Shown: one piece after another, positions 7,254 through 15,809 of the stretch
Layout: each line of letters starts with the position of its first letter
How positions within the stretch are numbered: position 1 is the first letter of the stretch
NCBI GenBank assembly: GCA_039961635.1
Contig: JABRWB010000003.1
Span: 1 to 37,461 of the forward strand
DNA: 37,461 nucleotides
Direction of reading: 5' to 3'
DNA from: a bacterium
GTDB lineage: Bacteria > 4484-113 > JAGGVC01
Notes under the pieces: generated by a model
Told to the model about the DNA's origin: nothing
Seen by the model: the letters and a program-made list of their open reading frames with translations, nothing else
Database searches by the model: none
Made by a program: the position numbers and the translations under genes

Positions 7254-10200
7254 TTACGAATTTCTCACAGCAAGCTTTAACATTCGATTATTTCCGTTAG
7301 GCGCGGTATACGCGATATACGCACGCCCCGGCGTGAAATTGACATTGTCCACAAGCATGCTCAGGAAGAAACCGGTTCCCGCGGTGGTCGGATCAACCGT
7401 CATCGGAGAAAGAAATCCCGGCTCTCCAATCTTGTCAATCGCATAGCGGGCGCCCAAATTGTTCTGGTCGAACCACGCGGCGGCGGCTATGCCTGTCCCG
7501 CCGGAATTGATAACGCCTACCGCGGTGGAAAATCCGTTGCCCGCGCGCGGTGCGTCAACGTCTTCAACCTCCCAGGAGTCCGCTCCCGTGCGCTTCGCGT
7601 ACATCGGCTTGCCGGTAACAGCATTCTGGAATGTCATTACCGGCTTTCCTGCGAGATCGAGTGCGAGATCGAGATACAGCCCCGCCCCCGCCTCGCCCGC
7701 AACCACCTCGTTAACCCATGCCGGCGGATCTTGACCGAGGTCGAGGTACGAAAACGACGCTCCGTCCGTTTGGCTGTAGTACGCAATGCCTATAGTCTGG
7801 CCGCCGCCCGGATCGAAATATACCGGCTCGGCCCTTAACGCCTGCACCTGGAACTGGAAGCCGCCCGGAACGAAGCTGTCCGTAACTTCGAGCTCTTCCC
7901 AGTTGCTTCCGTTCTTTTCTGTACGCATTAAAGTTTGATTGGTCGCGTCCGTGTAACACACCACCGGAATGTTACCCGGGCCGATCGCGATCCGCGGCGA
8001 GCACAGCACCGCGTCGTAATCGCCCGATGTTCCGCGATCCACCACTTCGTAGTTTGTCCACGAGCCGTCGTTCGTAACATAAAGCACGCGCGTCGTCGGC
8101 GACGCGTCGCCCGTATCCGTCCAATCCAAGTAAACTATGTGCGGACGGTTCATCGCGTCGAATGCCAAGCTCGGGAACGGACCGTGCACCTCCCCGACCG
8201 GCGGAGTGTAAACCGTTTCGGTCACCCAGCTGCCCGACTCGTTCGAAGCATATTTAAGCGTTCCGTTGCCCTGGTCATAGTACGCGATGCCCAGCCAGCC
8301 CTCCGGCGCTTGCGCGATGGACGGCGTGAATCCCGTATCGCCGACGTTGTCAATCGTAGTGAGCGTGAAATTTCCCGTAAACGCCGGCGTTACCGTCATG
8401 CTCTCGGTGTTGTCATCTTCATTTCCGACGGCATCCCTCGCGCGAACGCTGAATCTGTACGTCCGGTTGTTTATCAGGTTCGTCACAATGGTCGCATTGC
8501 CGGAAACATTAAGCTTGGTTCTTCCCGCGGCCTCCGCTGCAAGAAAATCCACCGGCCCGCTGCCCGTGTCCTCTTCCCAATAAATGTTGAACGTGACCGG
8601 CGGACTAGAAACGTCCGTGGCGTCCCCCCACGAAATGTCGGCGCCCTGGTTGCGAGCGGCCGCCCCGGTGATACCGGAGGTTGTAATCCAAATAGGCGGC
8701 TCGGTATCCAACCCAGACTCCGGTGTGGCGATGAGGCTGTTGGTGTTTTGCGTGAGATTGGGCGGCGTCGCCGAATCCGCGGCGCGCACGCCGAAGCGGT
8801 ACGCGACGCCGTTAGTCAGTCCGATTACCAGCGCGCTCTCTCCGGACAGCCCGTGCATCACCCTGCCTGCGGTGTCCGCTGCTCCGTAATCCAGCGGAGG
8901 AGTCCCGTCGTCCTCTTCCCAGTAAACACTGTAAGTTACCGGAGGCGTGTCCGCATCGGTCGCCCCGTGCCAAGTGACGCGCGCCGAACCATCCCCGGGA
9001 ATCACCGCCTTAATTCCGGGCTGGTCAATCCAAACCGGAGGCGTTAAATCGGGGTTGCCGCTTGCTGAAGGCATTCCTAGCGAAAACTCCACGTTTTCCG
9101 TTTCGTTCGGGACGGTTGCACCGTCCAGTGCGGTGACAAGCAGGCTGTATACCTGGTCGTTCGCAAGTCCGGTCAACAAGTGCGGGCTGACAATGTCGTT
9201 GACGACCGTCGCCTGGTCTTTGATTATCGGCCCGTTGCCCGGCGCGTAATACAGTCTGTACCGCACAGGCGGCGAACCGGCGTCCGTCGCGCTGCCGAAG
9301 GAAATCGAAAGTTGGCCGTCGCCGGAGAGTACCTGCGTGATTCCGATTTCATCGTCCCATTCCGGCGGCAGAATGTCAGCGGTCGAGCCCGATTGCGGCG
9401 TACCGCGCCCTTTTCCGATCAGCTCGTCCGGCGGATTGCTCGTTTCGTTGTAAGGATCCGCGCTGTCGCGCGCGCGCACCAGCATGTAATATTCGGTACC
9501 ATTCACGATGTTGTGCCCCGGATCGCTTCCCAAATAAAACGGGCTGGTTACTCCCACTATAGTCCGCACGTCGGACGCCTGCCCGATTGGAGAGGTCGCA
9601 TACCGCAAAACGTACTGCACCGGCGGCGACTCCGCATCCTCGGCGCGCCCGAACCAAATCTTGATTATCCCGTCCGCCGCAACCGAGTTGGTTATGCCCG
9701 TGCCCGCCACCCATACCGGCGGGGTCGTGTCCGTAGCGGGCGTAACGAATTCGTATGCGGTATTGCTTTCGACGCCTTCTTCAAGGGCGAGCGTGTCGTA
9801 AGGCACGACCTTGTAAGTGTAGCCCTGTCCCACCTCGACCTGTGTGTCAATAAACGTATATACCGGTCTGCTGTTGTCCTCGGGAACCGACGGGCGCCAA
9901 ACCGTAAGCGGGCCGCCCTGGCTGCCGATAAACGGGTCAACGAATCCCGGCTGGTCCTCGCGGTGCCTGTACACCCGGTATCCGCTCACGACCGAAAGGT
10001 AGTTCACCGCAATGGGAGTGATGTCTGAAACGCCGATTTCCTCGCTTTTGTCGCCGTCCACGTAACGATCGATGTGATCCTCTACACCGTCTCCGACGAT
10101 GTTACCGAAGCGCAGCGCGATGGGCGTGATGTCCGCGACTCCCACTTCGCCGTCGTTGTTGTAGTCGCCCGTGTTCACTTCCGTCCATCGAAGCTCCACG

Positions 10201-10856
10201 TTCAGCCCCGCGTTTGTATTGGCTACCAGCGTAGTTACACGGTTCCAATCTCCCTTCGGCGCACTGGCGGGCGCACGGTTTCGGCTTTCGTCGAACGGCT
10301 GCGCAAGAAAGCTTACGGTAGCCACCGTCCCGTCTCCCGTCGGCATGCCTTTCTCCGGGTGAAGCCGGGCAACGCCGATGGAGACAAGTCCCGGTGTATG
10401 CGATACAACCATCGAAATCCGCTCGTTCTTGTTGCCGAAAAAGTCCGAAATCGCCGTTTCCTTCGGCGAAAATTCGGTGTATTCGTAGCGCAGATAAAGC
10501 AGGCTGTGCGGGATGCCGGGACTGCCATGAACCGAAATCGTGACCATCGTCTCGCCGTCAGCCAAGGTTTTTCGTTCGAGCCGATACAGCGCGGTAAGCT
10601 CGGCGTTCGGGCGGCCGGTGTCGTCCACCACCCAAAGCGAGAATCCCTCGGCGTGAACACCCATCGCCGGATCCAAGTTGTACGGATCGAGCGGCGTCCA
10701 CGGCTCGCCCGCGGGCAGCGCGACCTGCTGGACGTACTCCTTAATATCCTTTGTAGGGCTGGCTTCGCCGCACGAAAGCAAGGTCGCCGCCATTGCGAAG
10801 GCGGCGATGATAGTTACAATTTTAATAAGTCCGAAAATTTGCTGAACAGCGCGCAT
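7254..10856 (-). CDS. Large lipoprotein: cohesin-like, dockerin-like, FN3 repeats, propeller-like C-terminus
   Basis: 1200 aa from ATG 10856. An in-frame ATG at 10907 would add 17 residues, but the shorter form gives a normal lipoprotein signal with LLSC at 26-29. Domains in order: a beta-rich unit resembling a cohesin (about 103-190); two EF-hand-like loops typical of a type I dockerin (about 231-288: DYNNDGEVGVADITPIAL and DGDKSEEIGVSDITPIAV); about five fibronectin type III-like repeats (about 290-835), four beginning near PP(V/E/I)W and sharing (S/T)PPV; then repeated units with IAYYDQGNGTLKYA and HIVYLDW that look like a beta-propeller. No glycosidase or protease residues are seen. It probably acts on the outer face of the cell in adhesion or assembly. 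It heads the minus-strand cluster ending in tonB. Confidence 0.8.
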   Translation of the reverse strand: MRAVQQIFGLIKIVTIIAAFAMAATLLSCGEASPTKDIKEYVQQVALPAGEPWTPLDPYNLDPAMGVHAEGFSLWVVDDTGRPNAELTALYRLERKTLADGETMVTISVHGSPGIPHSLLYLRYEYTEFSPKETAISDFFGNKNERISMVVSHTPGLVSIGVARLHPEKGMPTGDGTVATVSFLAQPFDESRNRAPASAPKGDWNRVTTLVANTNAGLNVELRWTEVNTGDYNNDGEVGVADITPIALRFGNIVGDGVEDHIDRYVDGDKSEEIGVSDITPIAVNYLSVVSGYRVYRHREDQPGFVDPFIGSQGGPLTVWRPSVPEDNSRPVYTFIDTQVEVGQGYTYKVVPYDTLALEEGVESNTAYEFVTPATDTTPPVWVAGTGITNSVAADGIIKIWFGRAEDAESPPVQYVLRYATSPIGQASDVRTIVGVTSPFYLGSDPGHNIVNGTEYYMLVRARDSADPYNETSNPPDELIGKGRGTPQSGSTADILPPEWDDEIGITQVLSGDGQLSISFGSATDAGSPPVRYRLYYAPGNGPIIKDQATVVNDIVSPHLLTGLANDQVYSLLVTALDGATVPNETENVEFSLGMPSASGNPDLTPPVWIDQPGIKAVIPGDGSARVTWHGATDADTPPVTYSVYWEEDDGTPPLDYGAADTAGRVMHGLSGESALVIGLTNGVAYRFGVRAADSATPPNLTQNTNSLIATPESGLDTEPPIWITTSGITGAAARNQGADISWGDATDVSSPPVTFNIYWEEDTGSGPVDFLAAEAAGRTKLNVSGNATIVTNLINNRTYRFSVRARDAVGNEDDNTESMTVTPAFTGNFTLTTIDNVGDTGFTPSIAQAPEGWLGIAYYDQGNGTLKYASNESGSWVTETVYTPPVGEVHGPFPSLAFDAMNRPHIVYLDWTDTGDASPTTRVLYVTNDGSWTNYEVVDRGTSGDYDAVLCSPRIAIGPGNIPVVCYTDATNQTLMRTEKNGSNWEELEVTDSFVPGGFQFQVQALRAEPVYFDPGGGQTIGIAYYSQTDGASFSYLDLGQDPPAWVNEVVAGEAGAGLYLDLALDLAGKPVMTFQNAVTGKPMYAKRTGADSWEVEDVDAPRAGNGFSTAVGVINSGGTGIAAAAWFDQNNLGARYAIDKIGEPGFLSPMTVDPTTAGTGFFLSMLVDNVNFTPGRAYIAYTAPNGNNRMLKLAVRNS

Positions 10857-10952
10857 AGACCGCCCCAATCGGGCCAAAAGCCCGGATTTCCACAACAGAC
10901 GAGACATTATATCCCATAGTGGATTAGACGTCCGCGAAGTCGGAGAGGTTCA

Positions 10953-10992
10953 CAGTATCAATTTCGTCAATGCAGTATCAATTTCGTCAATG
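10953..10992. repeat. Exact tandem duplication of a 20-bp unit
   Basis: CAGTATCAATTTCGTCAATG occurs twice head to tail (10953-10972 and 10973-10992), followed by the start of a decayed third copy. It lies in the shared upstream region of the divergent large lipoprotein and the membrane-protein gene. It may be a slippage product or a double regulator site. Confidence 0.85.
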
Positions 10993-11069
10993 CAATACGG
11001 CCTGATTGGATGACGATCGCTTTCCGGCGGATATTTCGTGAATAAACGGCCTAAAATCGAATTTTTCGG

Positions 11070-11075
11070 TATAAT
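11070..11075 (+). promoter_or_regulatory. -10 box (TATAAT) for the membrane-protein gene at 11127
   Basis: TATAAT 51 nt before the TTG start, giving a leader of about 45 nt with GAGGAGGTG as ribosome site. No good -35 is visible. Confidence 0.45.
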
Positions 11076-11126
11076 CCTAACGCGGGCAATCCATCCGGAT
11101 CGGCATCCTCCGAGGAGGTGCCAATA

Positions 11127-11966
11127 TTGCGCGCAATTCGTTTCGTCCTGACTGCGGCCGTTCCGGGTATCCCGCTCGCCGGAGCTTTCGCGATAGCTTA
11201 TTCGCTTGCGGGGAGCACCGAAATCGCCGCCGGGCTGATTACCGTCGGCTTCGCCCTGATTTCGTTCTTCGCCGGAATCGCTGCGGGGAAAATCCTACCC
11301 GGGCAAATCTGGTCCGCTGCGGGCGCGGGAATCGCCCCGATTGCGGCGCTTGTTTTCACGGCGTGGAGGATGACGCCGGGCGGAATCGAATCAGCTGACT
11401 TACTTTCGGCATGCGTGCTCGCCCTGTTGGCAGCAACCGGGCTCGTTTTGGGAGCATCCGCCGCGAGTTTGCAATTTGGAATGCGCTATGTTGCCGCATC
11501 GGGATTCGCCGTCGGTGCTGCCGCGCTGTACCTTCATCAGGGGCTGGCCGAATCGCCTTTTTCCAGTGGTTATTTTCTCATAACGGACGACGTGCCGGGA
11601 TGGATTGCGGCAAGCTGGCTGTTCGCGTTGCTTTACTTTTCCGGCTCGCTTCTGCTGGGCTCGATGTTTCCGGAAGGAGGCTGGCGGTGGGGGCTGTTCG
11701 CGGCCGGCCCCTCCCTGGCGCTTTTTGTCGAAGTATACCGATATTTCGGATATCTTGCGGCCGAAATGGGCGGCATCGCAGACGCGGTGCCCGGCAGCTT
11801 CGAGTCTGCTCTAGGCGACTCGGCGTTAATGGCGCTGTTTGCGTTGCTTGCATTCGCGATGTTCTTCGCCGCCGGCGCGCTGGGCGCAATCGCAGGCGTC
11901 TCCATGTCTCGAAGGCTCGAATCCGAATCTGCTGTTCGCGAAGCGGGAATTAGGATGCGGCCTTAG
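11127..11966 (+). CDS. Polytopic membrane protein of unknown function
   Basis: 279 aa. I start at TTG 11127 because GAGGAGGTG (11112-11120) is ideally placed 6 nt before it; a GTG at 11118 lies inside that site. The protein is Ala/Gly/Leu-rich with about seven or eight hydrophobic segments through nearly its whole length, beginning at residue 3. A short charged tail (SRRLESESAVREAGIRMRP) ends it. Few charged residues sit inside the membrane parts and there is no transporter signature that I recognise. It stands alone between divergent and convergent neighbours. Confidence 0.6.
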   Translation: MRAIRFVLTAAVPGIPLAGAFAIAYSLAGSTEIAAGLITVGFALISFFAGIAAGKILPGQIWSAAGAGIAPIAALVFTAWRMTPGGIESADLLSACVLALLAATGLVLGASAASLQFGMRYVAASGFAVGAAALYLHQGLAESPFSSGYFLITDDVPGWIAASWLFALLYFSGSLLLGSMFPEGGWRWGLFAAGPSLALFVEVYRYFGYLAAEMGGIADAVPGSFESALGDSALMALFALLAFAMFFAAGALGAIAGVSMSRRLESESAVREAGIRMRP

Positions 11967-12002
11967 CGTTCGGCGCACCGATACCAAACCGCCGACCAGC
12001 AT

Positions 12003-12443
12003 TTACAGCCCGTATGGATTATCGGGATCCGAAGGCGGCTTTTTTTCTTTCTTCTTCGGTTTTTTTTCTTCCTCGGCCTGGGCGACTTTGTCAATGTAAA
12101 ACTGGGCTTCCCGTCGCGCCTTTTCCCACCTTACCGCCTCGTCCGCCGTCGCCTCCAGGAACCGAGTGTAAATCGGGGCGGCGTCCTCAAACCTGTCGCG
12201 GTTGACGTAGAATCGGGCGAGCGCAAGGAGCACTGCGGCGTCATCGGGCGCGGCGTCAAGCGCGAGCTTGTACTCGGCTTCGGCCTGCTCGTACTTTCCG
12301 TCGGCCTCTAGACTCTGCGCGCTGCGGTAATGCGCCATCTGCGGGCTGTAGCACGAGAAGAACTGACCCAGAACGAGCACGAGCGCGAGAGCGTGGAGGC
12401 GGGAGGAACAACGGCTTATCGTCTTGAGAAATGCCTTGAGCAT
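12003..12443 (-). CDS. TPR-containing putative lipoprotein
   Basis: 146 aa from ATG 12443. This start places a hydrophobic segment (about 16-27) before Cys in QFFSC at residue 28, an imperfect lipobox; a longer frame to 12533 lacks a signal. The middle has two TPR-like helix pairs (HYRSAQSLEADGKYEQAEAEYKLAL and ALARFYVNRDRFEDAAPIYTRFL). The tail is strongly Lys/Glu-rich (EEEKKPKKKEKKPPSDPDNPYGL). A TATAAT lies 6 nt upstream of the ATG and there is no ribosome site, so the mRNA may be leaderless. It is probably a membrane-anchored scaffold; its partner is unknown. Confidence 0.65.
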   Translation of the reverse strand: MLKAFLKTISRCSSRLHALALVLVLGQFFSCYSPQMAHYRSAQSLEADGKYEQAEAEYKLALDAAPDDAAVLLALARFYVNRDRFEDAAPIYTRFLEATADEAVRWEKARREAQFYIDKVAQAEEEKKPKKKEKKPPSDPDNPYGL

Positions 12444-12449
12444 GCACGG

Positions 12450-12455
12450 ATTATA
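12450..12455 (-). promoter_or_regulatory. -10 box 6 nt before the TPR lipoprotein start (leaderless-type)
   Basis: TATAAT on the minus strand, then CCGTGC and ATG. Transcription starting at the usual distance would begin at or next to the start codon. Confidence 0.5.
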
Positions 12456-12497
12456 CCCTCTGGGCACTGTCGGAATGCACGCGGCGTGAAATCCTGC

Positions 12498-12503
12498 TAT
12501 CAT
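12498..12503 (+). promoter_or_regulatory. -10 box (TATCAT) for the DUF362 gene
   Basis: TATCAT 20 nt before the ATG at 12524, leaving room for the GGGAGG ribosome site at 12511-12516. Confidence 0.4.
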
Positions 12504-12523
12504 CCTCCGCGGGAGGTTTCCGC

Positions 12524-13432
12524 ATGGGAGCAACCAATTTTGGCAGGCGCGCGTTCCTGAAGGGGATCGCCGCGTTCGGCGGCGCGGCCGCGCTTAATCC
12601 ATACCTTGTTTATTTCGCCGAGGCTGCAACTGTCAACGCCGCGCGCGCGAGGGGCGGTTCGCCTTACCAGAACACTTCAAAAGCGATTGCCGCGCTGGGT
12701 GGGATGGCGCGATTCGTCAAAAAAGGCCAGAAAGTCGCGATTGTCCCGAACATCGGCTGGGCGCGCACGGAGGAATATGCGGCGAACACGAATCCGCAGG
12801 TCGTTCGCTGCCTGGTTGACCTTTGCAAAAAAGCCGGTGCATCACAGATCGACGTCTTCTGCAATCCCTGCAATGACATACGCGTCTGCTACGAAAAGAG
12901 CGGCATCGAGAAGGCGCTGTCCGGCTCGGCCGCGCGGCTTCAATACTTGAGCGGGGATTCCTACGTTCTCGTGCCGGCGGTACGCGGCGTCAAAGCTCTG
13001 ACAGGCGGCACCGACGTGTACAAACTGGCGCGCAACGCCGATGTGCTTATCAACGTCCCGATACTCAAACACCACGGCTTGGCCGGCTTGACCATCTGTA
13101 TGAAGAACCTGATGGGAGTGATAAAAAAGCGCGGCGAGCTTCATTCGCGGATACACGACGCGCTTCCCGACCTCGCAATGATGATCCCTTCGCATTTGTG
13201 CGTCGTTGACGCGACGCGCATCCTGAAGCGCAACGGCCCCACAGGCGGCAGCCTTGACGATGTGGAGCGCAAGGACACGGTCATCGCGTGCGTGAACATC
13301 GTCGAGGCGGACGCGCTGGGCGCGCAGCTGTTCGGTACCGCGCCTTCAAGCTTTGGATTCATCGCCGAGGCGAACCGCCGCGGAATGGGCGAGATAAATC
13401 CGAAAAACATCGCGGTCAAGGACGTGGCGTAA
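12524..13432 (+). CDS. Tat-exported DUF362 domain protein
   Basis: 302 aa with a twin-arginine signal at the very start (FGRRAFLKG, residues 6-14) and a hydrophobic stretch, so it is probably exported folded, with a bound cofactor. The rest is a DUF362 domain, including VAIVPNIGWARTEEYAANTNP, ADVLINVPILKHHGLAGLT and MKNLMGVI. Cysteines in FCNPCND and VCYEKSG could bind metal or an iron-sulfur cluster, which is inference. The ATG has GGGAGG upstream. The gene is followed 77 nt later by a polyferredoxin on the same strand. DUF362 genes are often found beside ferredoxin-type proteins, so the two probably form an electron-transfer pair. The substrate is unknown. Confidence 0.87.
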   Translation: MGATNFGRRAFLKGIAAFGGAAALNPYLVYFAEAATVNAARARGGSPYQNTSKAIAALGGMARFVKKGQKVAIVPNIGWARTEEYAANTNPQVVRCLVDLCKKAGASQIDVFCNPCNDIRVCYEKSGIEKALSGSAARLQYLSGDSYVLVPAVRGVKALTGGTDVYKLARNADVLINVPILKHHGLAGLTICMKNLMGVIKKRGELHSRIHDALPDLAMMIPSHLCVVDATRILKRNGPTGGSLDDVERKDTVIACVNIVEADALGAQLFGTAPSSFGFIAEANRRGMGEINPKNIAVKDVA

Positions 13433-13497
13433 TAAACCGCTTGCGATGAATTTTCCCAAATCAAGCCCGTTTCCAAGCGCTTGAGGGTTTATCCGGC

Positions 13498-13503
13498 TAC
13501 AAT
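13498..13503 (+). promoter_or_regulatory. -10 box 6 nt before the polyferredoxin start (leaderless-type)
   Basis: TACAAT, then CTTCCC and GTG at 13510. No Shine-Dalgarno sequence is present in the short gap. Confidence 0.45.
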
Positions 13504-13509
13504 CTTCCC

Positions 13510-15300
13510 GTGGGACGGATTCGGGGAGCCGGTGGAGTCTCACGGCGGAAGACGCCCTTGCCTGTCCGCGCGCTCGCGGCTTCGCAGCCGCTGCGTGTCG
13601 CGTGGGTTCCCGTCCGCAGAACCGTCCAGGTGTTGAGTTTCCTGGTGTTTGCCGCGTTTTTCTTTTCGCTCGCCTACCCGCTCCGGCTGCCTTACGATCC
13701 GCGCTTGGTATTCAACCTCGATCCGCTCACCCACCTCTGGCAGCTATTTTCACGGCAAGGATTATTCCTCTGGAATTGGGCGATAGTCGCGCTTATCTGG
13801 TGGGCCGCGCTCGGACGCGCGTTTTGCGGCTGGATGTGCCCGCTCGGCGTAATCCTGGATTTCTCCCGCTGGTTCTCAAAGTGGTTCGCCCGCGCGTTCA
13901 ACCTCAAGCGTCCGCCCGCGGACGAGCTGTTCGCTCCCGGCGCACCTCCGCCGCCCGACGCACCCGTGTACAAAGCGCCCGCATCGCTCAATCTCTGGTT
14001 GCTGGGCGTTTTCCTGACGCTCGCGGCGCTCAAAATGCCCCTCGTTTGGATATTCGATCCCATCGTCCTTGCGTTCAAGTTTTTCACCGTGGCGCTCTAC
14101 CCCGCGCTGGACGCGCCCGCGCGCGCCGCGTATACCGCGTTCGATGCGCGGTTCACCGGCGCGGACTGGTGGTATCCGGTAAGCCGGTTTTTCGGCAAGT
14201 TCCCCGCTCCCTCGTATACCGACACGCTGCTTATCGTGGCTTTCGTCCTCGTTCTCGTGCTAATCGAGCAGAAGCACCGCCGCTGGTGGTGCAAGTACGT
14301 CTGCCCGCTGGGCGCGCTTCAGCGCATAAGCTATTTCTTCTCCCCGCTCAGGAGGCGGCTCGTCAGTGGATGCACGGCCTGCACGCTTTGCGAAAAGGAA
14401 TGCCACTTCGCCGGGGACATGTCCGCCGACTGCATGTTCTGCATGCACTGCATTGACAAGTGCGACACCCGCAAGATCTCGTTCCTTCCGACGAAAAATC
14501 TCGCGTTGTTCAACGGCAAGGGCAACAACACCGGCCGGTCGTGCAAGGGAACGCCGGACTCCAAAAAGAACCCGCTGCGCCTGAAGGTCGAGCGGATAAA
14601 CGCGCTTAAGCCGGGCACCGACCGGAGGGCGTTTTTGGGCAGCGTCGCCGCGGGGGTCGTCGCCTATCCCGTGCTGAATCTCTTCAATCAAAAGGTCAAT
14701 CTGCCGGTTGATTTCATCCGCCCGCCAGGGGTCGCGGACGAAAACGAGTTTTTGGAAAAATGCATCAAGTGCGGGCAGTGCCTGAAAGTGTGCCTGACAA
14801 ACGGCCTGCAGCCGGCACTTTTCGAGGCCGGCCTTGACGGGCTGTGGACGCCCCGGATGATGAACCGTATGGGATATTGCGACTACGAATGCAACCTGTG
14901 CGGCGCGGCCTGCCCGACCGGCGCGATCCCGCCTCTGGCGCTCGACGACAAGAAAAAGGCGGTGATGGGGCTCGCCTACGTGGACGTTTCGCGGTGCATC
15001 CCGTTCGTTTCGCGCAGGGAGTGCATCGTGTGCGAGGAGCACTGCCCCACGCCCGATAAGGCGATAGTGATGCAGCAGTTCGAGGCCGCGACGCCGGACG
15101 GGGAGCGCTATTTATCGAAACGCCCCGTCGTGCTGCGGGAGCTTTGCACCGGATGCGGGATATGCGAGTACAAGTGCCCGCTTCCCTCGCAGGCGGCGAT
15201 CCGTGTGTTCCGCGAGCCGCCCGCGACGGGCCTTGGAACGTTCGAGCCGGACCCTGCGGAAGCGAAGGCCACATATGGGTATATGGAAGGAGAGGGCTGA
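13510..15300 (+). CDS. NapH/NapG-like membrane polyferredoxin (fused)
   Basis: 596 aa from GTG 13510. The N-terminal half is NapH/CcoG-like: several membrane helices and two cytoplasmic CxxxCPLG motifs (FCGWMCPLG near 106, WCKYVCPLG near 262), then two 4Fe-4S motifs (GCTACTLCEKEC and CMFCMHCIDKC). At residue 370 TDRRAFL and a hydrophobic stretch look like an internal twin-arginine signal. The second half resembles MauM/NapG ferredoxins with about four more clusters (CIKCGQCLKVC, CDYECNLCGAACP, CIVCEEHCP, CTGCGICEYKC). It should carry electrons across or along the membrane, perhaps from quinol to the DUF362 partner just upstream. No nitrate reductase genes are nearby, so a role in Nap is not supported. 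Confidence 0.85.
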   Translation: MGRIRGAGGVSRRKTPLPVRALAASQPLRVAWVPVRRTVQVLSFLVFAAFFFSLAYPLRLPYDPRLVFNLDPLTHLWQLFSRQGLFLWNWAIVALIWWAALGRAFCGWMCPLGVILDFSRWFSKWFARAFNLKRPPADELFAPGAPPPPDAPVYKAPASLNLWLLGVFLTLAALKMPLVWIFDPIVLAFKFFTVALYPALDAPARAAYTAFDARFTGADWWYPVSRFFGKFPAPSYTDTLLIVAFVLVLVLIEQKHRRWWCKYVCPLGALQRISYFFSPLRRRLVSGCTACTLCEKECHFAGDMSADCMFCMHCIDKCDTRKISFLPTKNLALFNGKGNNTGRSCKGTPDSKKNPLRLKVERINALKPGTDRRAFLGSVAAGVVAYPVLNLFNQKVNLPVDFIRPPGVADENEFLEKCIKCGQCLKVCLTNGLQPALFEAGLDGLWTPRMMNRMGYCDYECNLCGAACPTGAIPPLALDDKKKAVMGLAYVDVSRCIPFVSRRECIVCEEHCPTPDKAIVMQQFEAATPDGERYLSKRPVVLRELCTGCGICEYKCPLPSQAAIRVFREPPATGLGTFEPDPAEAKATYGYMEGEG

Positions 15301-15327
15301 TCAGCAGCATTCAGGGCTGATGCCCGG

Positions 15328-15744
15328 CTAAAACGTCAGCTTGACGATGTGGATGTGCGGCACTTTCCAGTCTATGTGCACTTCGCCGAACGTGCGCTTG
15401 AGAAGCGTGACCGCGTCCGGATCGTTCAACATCCCGATGTAAAACTCGACCGGCTGCTTGGTTTCCTTGTGAAAACGCGACGAGAACTCGATAAGCTTGC
15501 CTTTCGTTTCCTGCGTCGCAATCCCGTCCGACGTGACCGCGATCCCCAGCACGGTGTTGCCCGCCTTGTCCTTGGCCAGCAGATCAGGGACGAAGTTGCC
15601 CTTCGCCGGCGGCGGAGGAAGGCGCACCGGGTTCGGATTCACCAGGTGCGTCAACGTGTAACCCTTCGCCTGAAGGTAGCCGCCGAGCGCCCACGCGAGC
15701 TTGAATTTGAATGGCACGTTGAAGCCGTTCATATTTACCGACAC
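15328..15744 (-). CDS. Unrecognised 138-aa protein, possibly a nuclease-like fold
   Basis: I do not recognise the family. The middle reads VPDLLAKDKAGNTVLGIAVTSD followed by a Lys/Glu helix (ETKGKLIEFSSRFH), an order of strands like PD-(D/E)XK enzymes (PDxxA, turn, core strand, helix). However, the E-x-K part is replaced by AVT, so activity is doubtful. The N-terminus looks like a short helix (PFKFKLAWALGGYLQAKGY) before a Pro-rich linker. The start is GTG 15744, 6 nt after a TAAAAT box, with no ribosome site. It converges with the polyferredoxin gene. Confidence 0.55.
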   Translation of the reverse strand: MSVNMNGFNVPFKFKLAWALGGYLQAKGYTLTHLVNPNPVRLPPPPAKGNFVPDLLAKDKAGNTVLGIAVTSDGIATQETKGKLIEFSSRFHKETKQPVEFYIGMLNDPDAVTLLKRTFGEVHIDWKVPHIHIVKLTF

Positions 15745-15750
15745 GACCGG

Positions 15751-15756
15751 ATTTTA
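15751..15756 (-). promoter_or_regulatory. -10 box 6 nt before the 138-aa gene (leaderless-type)
   Basis: TAAAAT on the minus strand, then CCGGTC and GTG. It resembles the other boxes placed just before start codons in this window. Confidence 0.35.
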
Positions 15757-15809
15757 TCATGGGCAACCGGCGGCCGCGGCGGAATCGCAGCGAAATAGAG
15801 GAGTACGCT

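Noticed and set aside
7254-10856. Cellulosome component
   Set aside because: Dockerin-like and cohesin-like modules are present, but no catalytic domain and no carbohydrate-active gene lies in the window.
10953-10992. CRISPR-like repeat
   Set aside because: The two copies are directly adjacent without spacers, and no cas gene is present.
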